Shown here in pieces: positions 53,980 through 64,000 of a DNA stretch of 64,000 bases. Both the position numbers and the translations under genes were made by a program. The notes under the pieces are model-generated. The model saw only the letters and a list, made by a program, of their open reading frames with translations, was not told where the DNA came from and ran no database searches. The stretch is from positions 124,001 through 188,000 of the forward strand of contig NW_027473524.1 in NCBI RefSeq assembly GCF_050947335.1, read 5' to 3'. Position 1 is the first letter of the stretch. Each line of letters begins with the position of its first letter. Source of the DNA: Megachile rotundata. Taxonomy: Eukaryota > Arthropoda > Insecta > Hymenoptera > Megachilidae.

Positions 53980-56900
53980 TAAGCATAATATGGCTAATAA
54001 TATGAGTTAGATTGATAATAATAAGAGTAATAAGTATAGTATTTGTCGTTCTATCGATCATGTAAGCATAATATGGCTAATAATACGAGTTAGATTGATA
54101 ATAATAAGAGTAGTGAGTATAGCAATTGTAGATCTATCGATCATTTAAGCATAATATGGCTAATAATATGAGTTAGATTGATAATAATAAGAGTAATAAG
54201 TATAGTATTTGTCGTTCTATCGATCATATAAGCATAATATGGCTAATAATATGAGTTAGATTGATAATAATAAGAGTAATAACTACAGTAATTGTCGTTC
54301 TATCGATCATATAAGCATAATAAGGCTAATAATATGAGTTAGAGTGATAATACTTAGAGTAGTGAGTATAGTAATTCTCATTCTATCGATCATATAAGCA
54401 TAATATGACTACTAATATGAGTTAGTTTGATAATAATAACAGTAATAAGTACAGTAATTGTCGTTCTATCGATAATATAAGCATAATATGGCTAATAATA
54501 TGAGTTAGATTGATAATACTAAGAGTAGTGAGTATAGTAATTGTCGTTCTATCGATCATATAAGCATAATATGGCTAATAATATGAGTTAGATTGATAAT
54601 AATAAGAGTAATAAGTATAGTATTTGTCGTTCTATCGATCATGTAAGCATAATATGGCTAATAATACGAGTTAAATTGATAACAATAAGAGTAATAAGTA
54701 TAGTAATTGTCGTTCTCTCGATCATATAAGCATAATATGGCTAATAATATGAGTTAGATTGATAATACTAAGAGTAGTGAGTATAGTAATTCTCGTTCTA
54801 TCGATCATATAAGCATAATATGGCTAATAATATGAGTTAGATTGATAATAATAAGAGTAATAATTACAGTAATTGTCGTTCTATCGATCATATAAGCATA
54901 ATAAGGCTAATAATATGAGTTAGATTGATAACAATAAGAGTAATAAGTATAGTAATTGTCGTTCTCTCGATCATATAAGCATAATATGGCTAATAATATG
55001 AGTTAGAGTGATAATACTAAGAGTAGTGAGTATAGTAATTCTCATTCTATCGATCATTTAAGCATAATATGGCTAATAATATGAGTTAGATTGATAATAA
55101 TAACAGTAATAAGTATAGTAATTGTCGTTCTATCGATAATATAACCATAATATGGCTAATAATATGAGTTAGATTGATAATAATAAGAGTAATAAGTATA
55201 GTAATTGTCGTTCTATCGATCATTTAAGCATAATATGGGTAATAATATGAGTCAGATTGATAATAATAACAGTAATAAGTATAGTAATTGTCGTTCTATC
55301 GATAATATAATCATAATATGGCTAATAATATGAGTTAGATTGATAATACTAAGAGTAGTGAGTATAGTAATTCTCGTTCTATCGATCATATAAGCATAAT
55401 ATGGCTAATAATATGAGTTAGATTGATAATAATAAGAGTAATGAGTATAGTAATTGTAGTTCTGTCGATCATTTAAGCATAATATGGCTAATAATATGAG
55501 TTAGATTGATAATAGTAAGAGTAATAGCTCCAGTAATTGTCGTTCTATCGATCATATAAGCATAATAAGGCTAATAATATGAGTTAGATTGATAATACTA
55601 AGAGTAGTGAGTATAGTAATTGTCGTTCTATCGATCATATAAGCATAATATGGCTAATAATATGAGTTAGATTGATAATACTAAGAGTAGTGAGTATAGT
55701 AATTCTCGTTCTATCGATCATATAAGCATAATATGGCTAATAATATGAGTTAGATTGATAATAATAAGAGTAATGAGTATAGTAATTGTAGTTCTATCGA
55801 TCATTTAAGCATAATATGGCTAATAATATGAGTTAGATTGATAATAATAACAGTAATAAGTATAGTAATTGTCGTTCTATCGATAATATAAGCATAATAT
55901 GGCTAATATATGAGTTAGATTGATAATAATAAGAGTAATAAGTATAGTAATTGTCGTTCTATCGATTATTTAAGCATAATATGGGTAATAATATGAGTCA
56001 GATCGATAATAATAACAGTAATAAGTATAGTAATTGTCGTTCTATCGATAATATAACCATAATATGGCTAGTAATATGAGTTAGATTGATAATACTAAGA
56101 GTAGTGAGTATAGTAATTCTCGTTCTATCGATCATATAAGCATAATATGGCTAATAATATGAGTTAGATTGATAATAATAAGAGTAATAAGTATAGTATT
56201 TGTCGTTCTATCGATCATATAAGCATAATATGGCTAATAATATGAGTTAGATTGATAAAAATAAGAGTAATGAGTAGAGTAATTGTAGTTCTATCGATCA
56301 TATCTGCATAATATGGCTAATAATATGAGTTAGATTGATAATAATAACAGTAATAAGTATAGTAATTGTCGTTCTATCGATAATATAAGCATAATATGGC
56401 TAATAATATGAGTTAGATTGATAATACTAAGAGCAGTGAGTATAGTAATTGTCGTTCTATCGATCATATAAGCATAATATGGCTAATAATATGAGTTAGA
56501 TTGATAATACTATGAGTAGTGAGTATAGTAATTCTCGTTCTATCGATCATATAAGCATAATATGGCTAATAATATGATTTAGTTTGATAATAATAAGAGT
56601 AATGTGTATAGTAATTGTAGTTCTATCGATCATTTAAGCATAATATGGCTAATAATATGAGTTAGATTGATAATAATAACAGTAATAAGTATAGTAATTG
56701 TCGTTCTATCGATAATATAACCATAATATGGCTAGTAATATGAGTTAGATGATAATATTAAGAGTAGTGAGTATAGAAATTCTCGTTCTATCGATCATAT
56801 AAGCATAATATGGGCTAATAATATGAGTTAGATTGATAATAATAAGAGTAATAACTACAGTAATTGTCGTTCTATCGATCATATAAGCATAATAAGGCTA

Positions 56901-57356
56901 ATAATATGAGTTAGAGTGATAATACTAAGAGTAGTGAGTATAGTAATTCTCATTCTATCGATCATATAAGTATAATATGGCTAATAATATGAGTTAGATT
57001 GATAATAATAACAGTAATAAGTATAGTAATTGTCGTCCTATCGATAATATAAGCATAATATGGCTAATAATATGAGTTAGATTGATAATACTAAGAGTAG
57101 TGAGTATAGTAATTGTCGTTCTATCGATCATATAAGCATAATATGGCTAATAATATGAGTTAGATTGATAATAATAAGAGTAATAAGTATAGTATTTGCC
57201 GTTCTATCGATCATGTAAGCATGATATGGCTAATAATACGAGTTAGATTGATAATAATAAGAGTAATAAGTATAGTAATTGTCGTACTATCGATCATTTA
57301 AGCATAATATGGCTAATAATATGAGTTAGATTGATAATAATAACAGTAATGAGTAT
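52959..57356. repeat. 4.4-kb tandem unit, copy 1 (53 monomers minus 1 bp)
   Basis: Repeated directly at 57357-61845. The offset is 4398 left of 55.9 kb (TACGAG 53171/57569, TTAAATT 54671/59069, AGCTCC 55526/59924) and 4399 around 56.4 kb and after 56.8 kb (GAGCAG 56431/60830). Copy 1 alone has three 1-bp indels: GGCTAATATATG near 55911, GATGATAAT near 56749 and TGGGCTAAT near 56811. It also has substitutions such as GATAAAAATAAG near 56256 and ACTATGAG near 56509. Confidence 0.87.
53980..55514. repeat. 18-monomer tandem unit, copy 2
   Basis: Second adjacent copy. It carries a private GTTAAATTG at 54671 (GTTAGATTG in copy 1). That mark is shared with the third copy near 59069, so the 4.4-kb duplication copied this unit after the change arose. 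Confidence 0.85.
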
Positions 57357-60300
57357 AGTAATTGTCGTTCTATCGATAATATAAGCATAATATGGCTAAT
57401 AATATGAGTTAGATTGATAATACTAAGAGTAGTGAGTATAGTAATTGTCGTTCTATCGATCATATAAGCATAATATGGCTAATAATATGAGTTAGATTGA
57501 TAATAATAAGAGTAATAAGTATAGTATTTGTCGTTCTATCGATCATGTAAGCATAATATGGCTAATAATACGAGTTAGATTGATAACAATAAGAGTAATA
57601 AGTATAGTAATTGTCGTTCTCTCGATCATATAAGCATAATATGGCTAATAATATGAGTTAGATTGATAATACTAAGAGTAGTGAGTATAGTAATTCTCGT
57701 TCTATCGATCATATAAGCATAATATGGCTAATAATATGAGTTAGATTGATAATAATAAGAGTAATAATTACAGTAATTGTCGTTCTATCGATCATATAAG
57801 CATAATAAGGCTAATAATATGAGTTAGATTGATAACAATAAGAGTAATAAGTATAGTAATTGTCGTTCTCTCGATCATATAAGCATAATATGGCTAATAA
57901 TATGAGTTAGAGTGATAATACTAAGAGTAGTGAGTATAGTAATTCTCATTCTATCGATCATTTAAGCATAATATGGCTAATAATATGAGTTAGATTGATA
58001 ATAATAACAGTAATAAGTATAGTAATTGTCGTTCTATCGATAATATAACCATAATATGGCTAATAATATGAGTTAGATTGATAATAATAAGAGTAATAAG
58101 TATAGTAATTGTCGTTCTATCGATCATTTAAGCATAATATGGGTAATAATATGAGTCAGATTGATAATAATAACAGTAATAAGTATAGTAATTGTCGTTC
58201 TATCGATAATATAATCATAATATGGCTAATAATATGAGTTAGATTGATAATACTAAGAGTAGTGAGTATAGTAATTCTCGTTCTATCGATCATATAAGCA
58301 TAATATGGCTAATAATATGAGTTAGATTGATAATAATAAGAGTAATGAGTATAGTAATTGTAGTTCTGTCGATCATTTAAGCATAATATGGCTAATAATA
58401 TGAGTTAGATTGATAATAATAAGAGTAATAAGTATAGTATTTGTCGTTCTATCGATCATGTAAGCATAATATGGCTAATAATACGAGTTAGATTGATAAT
58501 AATAAGAGTAGTGAGTATAGCAATTGTAGATCTATCGATCATTTAAGCATAATATGGCTAATAATATGAGTTAGATTGATAATAATAAGAGTAATAAGTA
58601 TAGTATTTGTCGTTCTATCGATCATATAAGCATAATATGGCTAATAATATGAGTTAGATTGATAATAATAAGAGTAATAACTACAGTAATTGTCGTTCTA
58701 TCGATCATATAAGCATAATAAGGCTAATAATATGAGTTAGAGTGATAATACTTAGAGTAGTGAGTATAGTAATTCTCATTCTATCGATCATATAAGCATA
58801 TTATGACTACTAATATGAGTTAGTTTGATAATAATAACAGTAATAAGTACAGTAATTGTCGTTCTATCGATAATATAAGCATAATATGGCTAATAATATG
58901 AGTTAGATTGATAATACTAAGAGTAGTGAGTATAGTAATTGTCGTTCTATCGATCATATAAGCATAATATGGCTAATAATATGAGTTAGATTGATAATAA
59001 TAAGAGTAATAAGTATAGTATTTGTCGTTCTATCGATCATGTAAGCATAATATGGCTAATAATACGAGTTAAATTGATAACAATAAGAGTAATAAGTATA
59101 GTAATTGTCGTTCTCTCGATCATATAAGCATAATATGGCTAATAATATGAGTTAGATTGATAATACTAAGAGTAGTGAGTATAGTAATTCTCGTTCTATC
59201 GATCATATAAGCATAATATGGCTAATAATATGAGTTAGATTGATAATAATAAGAGTAATAATTACAGTAATTGTCGTTCTATCGATCATATAAGCATAAT
59301 AAGGCTAATAATATGAGTTAGATTGATAACAATAAGAGTAATAAGTATAGTAATTGTCGTTCTCTCGATCATATAAGCATAATATGGCTAATAATATGAG
59401 TTAGAGTGATAATACTAAGAGTAGTGAGTATAGTAATTCTCATTCTATCGATCATTTAAGCATAATATGGCTAATAATATGAGTTAGATTGATAATAATA
59501 ACAGTAATAAGTATAGTAATTGTCGTTCTATCGATAATATAACCATAATATGGCTAATAATATGAGTTAGATTGATAATAATAAGAGTAATAAGTATAGT
59601 AATTGTCGTTCTATCGATCATTTAAGCATAATATGGGTAATAATATGAGTCAGATTGATAATAATAACAGTAATAAGTATAGTAATTGTCGTTCTATCGA
59701 TAATATAATCATAATATGGCTAATAATATGAGTTAGATTGATAATACTAAGAGTAGTGAGTATAGTAATTCTCGTTCTATCGATCATATAAGCATAATAT
59801 GGCTAATAATATGAGTTAGATTGATAATAATAAGAGTAATGAGTATAGTAATTGTAGTTCTGTCGATCATTTAAGCATAATATGGCTAATAATATGAGTT
59901 AGATTGATAATAGTAAGAGTAATAGCTCCAGTAATTGTCGTTCTATCGATCATATAAGCATAATAAGGCTAATAATATGAGTTAGATTGATAATACTAAG
60001 AGTAGTGAGTATAGTAATTGTCGTTCTATCGATCATATAAGCATAATATGGCTAATAATATGAGTTAGATTGATAATACTAAGAGTAGTGAGTATAGTAA
60101 TTCTCGTTCTATCGATCATATAAGCATAATATGGCTAATAATATGAGTTAGATTGATAATAATAAGAGTAATGAGTATAGTAATTGTAGTTCTATCGATC
60201 ATTTAAGCATAATATGGCTAATAATATGAGTTAGATTGATAATAATAACAGTAATAAGTATAGTAATTGTCGTTCTATCGATAATATAAGCATAATATGG

Positions 60301-61845
60301 CTAATAATATGAGTTAGATTGATAATAATAAGAGTAATAAGTATAGTAATTGTCGTTCTATCGATTATTTAAGCATAATATGGGTAATAATATGAGTCAG
60401 ATCGATAATAATAACAGTAATAAGTATAGTAATTGTCGTTCTATCGATAATATAACCATAATATGGCTAGTAATATGAGTTAGATTGATAATACTAAGAG
60501 TAGTGAGTATAGTAATTCTCGTTCTATCGATCATATAAGCATAATATGGCTAATAATATGAGTTAGATTGATAATAATAAGAGTAATAAGTATAGTATTT
60601 GTCGTTCTATCGATCATATAAGCATAATATGGCTAATAATATGAGTTAGATTGATAATAATAAGAGTAATGAGTAGAGTAATTGTAGTTCTATCGATCAT
60701 ATCTGCATAATATGGCTAATAATATGAGTTAGATTGATAATAATAACAGTAATAAGTATAGTAATTGTCGTTCTATCGATAATATAAGCATAATATGGCT
60801 AATAATATGAGTTAGATTGATAATACTAAGAGCAGTGAGTATAGTAATTGTCGTTCTATCGATCATATAAGCATAATATGGCTAATAATATGAGTTAGAT
60901 TGATAATACTAAGAGTAGTGAGTATAGTAATTCTCGTTCTATCGATCATATAAGCATAATATGGCTAATAATATGATTTAGTTTGATAATAATAAGAGTA
61001 ATGTGTATAGTAATTGTAGTTCTATCGATCATTTAAGCATAATATGGCTAATAATATGAGTTAGATTGATAATAATAACAGTAATAAGTATAGTAATTGT
61101 CGTTCTATCGATAATATAACCATAATATGGCTAGTAATATGAGTTAGATTGATAATATTAAGAGTAGTGAGTATAGAAATTCTCGTTCTATCGATCATAT
61201 AAGCATAATATGGCTAATAATATGAGTTAGATTGATAATAATAAGAGTAATAACTACAGTAATTGTCGTTCTATCGATCATATAAGCATAATAAGGCTAA
61301 TAATATGAGTTAGAGTGATAATACTAAGAGTAGTGAGTATAGTAATTCTCATTCTATCGATCATATAAGTATAATATGGCTAATAATATGAGTTAGATTG
61401 ATAATAATAACAGTAATAAGTATAGTAATTGTCGTCCTATCGATAATATAAGCATAATATGGCTAATAATATGAGTTAGATTGATAATACTAAGAGTAGT
61501 GAGTATAGTAATTGTCGTTCTATCGATCATATAAGCATAATATGGCTAATAATATGAGTTAGATTGATAATAATAAGAGTAATAAGTATAGTATTTGCCG
61601 TTCTATCGATCATGTAAGCATGATATGGCTAATAATACGAGTTAGATTGATAATAATAAGAGTAATAAGTATAGTAATTGTCGTACTATCGATCATTTAA
61701 GCATAATATGGCTAATAATATGAGTTAGATTGATAATAATAACAGTAATGAGTATAGTAATTGTCGTTCTATCGATAATATAAGCATAATATGGCTAATA
61801 ATATGAGTTAGATTGATAATACTAAGAGTAGTGAGTATAGTAATT
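57357..61845. repeat. 4.4-kb tandem unit, copy 2
   Basis: Direct adjacent copy of 52959-57356, with regular 83-bp register throughout. It includes an 18-monomer-related block at about 58.4-59.9 kb. It has a private TATTATGACTAC at 58799-58810 where copy 1 has TAATATGACTAC. The match ends at 61846, where AATTCTCG replaces AATTGTCG. Confidence 0.87.
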
Positions 61846-62341
61846 CTCGTTCTATCGATCATATAAGCATAATATGGCTAATAATATGAGTTAGATTGAT
61901 AATAATAAGAGTAATGAGTATAGTAATTGTAGTTCTATCGATCATATCGGCATAATATGGTTAATAATATGAGTTAGATTCATAATAATAAGAGTAATAT
62001 GTATAGTAATTGTCGTTCTATCGATCATATAAGCATAATATGGCTAATAATATGAGTTAGATTGATAATACTAAGAGTAGTGAGTATAGTAATTCTCGTT
62101 CTATCGATCATATAAGCATAATATGGTAAATAATATGAGTTAGATTGATAATAATAACAGTAATAAGTATAGTATTTGTCGTTCTATCGATGATATAAGC
62201 ATAATATGGCTAATAATATGAGTTAGATTGATAATAATAAGAGTAATGAGTAGAGTAATTGTAGTTCTATCGATCGTATCTGCATAATATGGTTAATAAT
62301 ATGAGTTAGATTGATAATAATAAGAGTAGTAAGGATAGTAT
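61263..62341. repeat. 13-monomer tandem unit, copy 1 (1079 bp)
   Basis: Matches 62342-63253 at an offset of 1079, checked at CATATAAGTATAAT (61370/62449) and TATTTGCCG (61597/62676). The match covers 61263-62174; beyond it copy 1 continues into CGATGATATAAGC, GATCGTATCTGC and AGTAAGGATAG units. Those units also occur just after the gap near 49.07-49.24 kb, at an offset of 158 monomers minus one base. Confidence 0.82.
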
Positions 62342-63253
62342 TTGTCGTTCTATCGATCATATAAGCATAATAAGGCTAATAATATGAGTTAGATTGATAA
62401 TACTAAGAGTAGTGAGTATAGTAATTCTCATTCTATCGATCATATAAGTATAATATGGCTAATAATATGAGTTAGATTGATAATAATAACAGTAATAAGT
62501 ATAGTAATTGTCGTCCTATCGATAATATAAGCATAATATGGCTAATAATATGAGTTAGATTGATAATACTAAGAGTAGTGAGTATAGTAATTGTCGTTCT
62601 ATCGATCATATAAGCATAATATGGCTAATAATATGAGTTAGATTGATAATAATAAGAGTAATAAGTATAGTATTTGCCGTTCTATCGATCATGTAAGCAT
62701 GATATGGCTAATAATACGAGTTAGATTGATAATAATAAGAGTAATAAGTATAGTAATTGTCGTACTATCGATCATTTAAGCATAATATGGCTAATAATAT
62801 GAGTTAGATTGATAATAATAACAGTAATGAGTATAGTAATTGTCGTTCTATCGATAATATAAGCATAATATGGCTAATAATATGAGTTAGATTGATAATA
62901 CTAAGAGTAGTGAGTATAGTAATTCTCGTTCTATCGATCATATAAGCATAATATGGCTAATAATATGAGTTAGATTGATAATAATAAGAGTAATGAGTAT
63001 AGTAATTGTAGTTCTATCGATCATATCGGCATAATATGGTTAATAATATGAGTTAGATTCATAATAATAAGAGTAATATGTATAGTAATTGTCGTTCTAT
63101 CGATCATATAAGCATAATATGGCTAATAATATGAGTTAGATTGATAATACTAAGAGTAGTGAGTATAGTAATTCTCGTTCTATCGATCATATAAGCATAA
63201 TATGGTAAATAATATGAGTTAGATTGATAATAATAACAGTAATAAGTATAGTA
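62342..63253. repeat. 13-monomer tandem unit, copy 2 (partial)
   Basis: Second copy of the 1079-bp unit, ending at 63253, where AGTAATTG with CGATAATATAAGC replaces AGTATTTG with CGATGATATAAGC. The sequence then returns to ACTAAGAG, ATAACTACAG and AGCTCC units like those at 55.5 and 59.9 kb. Confidence 0.82.
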
Positions 63254-63950
63254 ATTGTCGTTCTATCGATAATATAAGCATAATATGGCTAATAATATGA
63301 GTTAGATTGATAATACTAAGAGTAGTGAGTATAGTAATTCTCGTTCTATCGATCATATAAGCATAATATGGCTAATAATATGAGTTAGATTGATAATAAT
63401 AAGAGTAATAACTACAGTAATTGTCGTTCTATCGATCATATAAGCATAATAAGGCTAATAATATGAGTTAGATTGATAATAATAAGAGTAATAGGTATAG
63501 TAATTGTCGTTCTCTCGATCATATAAGCATAATATGGCTAATAATATGAGTTAGATTGATAATACTAAGAGTAGTGAGTATAGTAATTCTCGTTCTATCG
63601 ATCATATAAGCATAATATGGCTAATAATATGAGTTAGATTGATAATAATAAGAGTAATGAGTATAGTAATTGTAGTTCTGTCGATCATTTAAGCATAATA
63701 TGGCTAATAATATGAGTTAGATTGATAATAGTAAGAGTAATAGCTCCAGTAATTGTCGTTCTATCGATCATATAAGCATAATAAGGCTAATAATATGAGT
63801 TAGATTGATAATACTAAGAGTAGTGAGTATAGTAATTGTCGTTCTATCGATCATATAAGCATAATATGGCAAATAATATGAGTTAGATTGATAATACTAA
63901 GAGTAGTGAGTATAGTAATTCTCGTTCTATCGATCATATAAGCATAATAT

Positions 63951-64000
63951 GGCTAATAATATGAGTTAGATTGATAATAATAAGAGTAATGAGTATAGTA
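63951..64000. repeat. Truncated final monomer
   Basis: The first 50 bases of a monomer (GGCTAAT to TATAGTA), cut by the window end. With the partial unit at 1-16 it shows that neither edge of the array lies in this window. Confidence 0.95.

Larger units (their letters stand above)
48489..64000. repeat. 83-bp satellite array, domain 2 (about 187 monomers)
   Basis: The same 83-bp family, same orientation, but a different subtype mix from domain 1. Characteristic forms are ACTAAGAGTAGTGAG with AATTCTCG, GCAATTGTAGATCTATC (which adds a BglII site), CATGTAAGC followed by a TACGAG monomer, ATAACAGTAATAAG with CGATAATATAACC, and GCATAATAAGGCT. None of these stands out before the gap, while the GTGCTATC, GTCATACTATC and TAGTGAGTG forms of domain 1 were not seen here. 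From the TCGT at 48485 (projected) to that at 63839 the spacing is 185 monomers minus one base, explained by two 1-bp losses and one 1-bp gain at 55.9-56.8 kb. The last full monomer ends at 63950 and a 50-base partial follows, so the array continues to the right. Confidence 0.97.

Noticed and set aside
1..64000. Short reverse-strand open stretch of roughly 33 codons in consensus monomers, with an ATG
   Set aside because: It follows from base composition and monomer length (83 is 2 modulo 3), is broken by common variants, and has no start context or protein-like conservation pattern.
1..64000. CRISPR array
   Set aside because: The whole 83-bp unit repeats; there are no short constant repeats separated by unique spacers, and no cas genes.
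1..64000. CENP-B box
   Set aside because: The TTCG...CGGG pattern of the mammalian box is not present in the monomer on either strand; GTTCTATCGAT does not fit it.
1..64000. Promoter-like TATAAT or CATAAT motifs
   Set aside because: Such strings are expected many times per monomer at 76% AT and have no gene downstream.
1..64000. Telomere repeats or simple microsatellite
   Set aside because: The period is 83 bp; TAA/ATA-rich stretches inside the monomer are short and not independently expanded.
1..64000. Inverted segments or an embedded transposable element
   Set aside because: Every monomer read is in the same orientation and the register passes unbroken by anything larger than 1 bp except at the gap.

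Overview
This window is a single, uninterrupted block of AT-rich satellite DNA. From base 1 to base 64000, apart from one 100-base N gap (48389-48488), it is an 83-bp monomer repeated head to tail in one orientation, about 770 copies in all. I see no gene, no RNA gene, no transposable element and no unique sequence, and the array runs off both ends. The consensus monomer is about 24% GC (20 of 83 bases, counted by hand). Stop codons occur in all three forward frames within its first 20 bases, so the forward strand cannot code. An array of this kind and length points to constitutive heterochromatin of a eukaryote (centromeric, pericentromeric or subtelomeric). The sequence alone does not tell me the species or the chromosomal position, and I do not recognise the monomer as a named family.

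Monomer layout, numbered from its GG(C/T)TAAT start: a nearly constant block at 5-19 (AATAATATGAGTTAG), a variable stretch at about 28-43, a variable TAATTGTC stretch at 50-56, a mostly constant block at 57-67 ending in the ClaI site ATCGAT (62-67), and a highly variable stretch at 68-76. Linked variants in these windows define monomer subtypes. The order of subtypes forms higher-order repeats on several scales.

Region by region: 0.4-1.3 kb holds a short 5-mer/4-mer higher-order repeat. About 4.2-8.4 kb is copied, with single-monomer gains and losses, to 10.5-14.6 kb. A 32-monomer unit is tandemly duplicated at 13.3-18.6 kb, followed by a 7-monomer tandem pair at 18.3-19.45 kb. A segment at 16.0-21.5 kb recurs about 10.4 kb downstream at 26.3-31.9 kb. 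The most striking block is a 7,552-bp unit (91 monomers minus one base) present twice back to back at 33,704-41,255 and 41,256-48,388, the second copy being cut by the gap. After the gap the subtype mix changes abruptly, and the unit sizes become 14 monomers (49.5-51.9 kb), 18 monomers (52.5-55.5 kb), about 53 monomers (53.0-61.8 kb) and 13 monomers (61.3-63.3 kb).

The array reads as the product of repeated unequal exchange in register. Several crossover joints can be located inside single chimeric monomers. Monomer length is very strictly kept: following the register shows only three net 1-bp changes in the 48 kb before the gap. 83 bp is close to eight helical turns, and two monomers make 166 bp, close to chromatosome length, which suggests (inference) a link to nucleosome phasing. 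No multi-gene or defence-like system is present; the interest lies in the architecture and history of the satellite.
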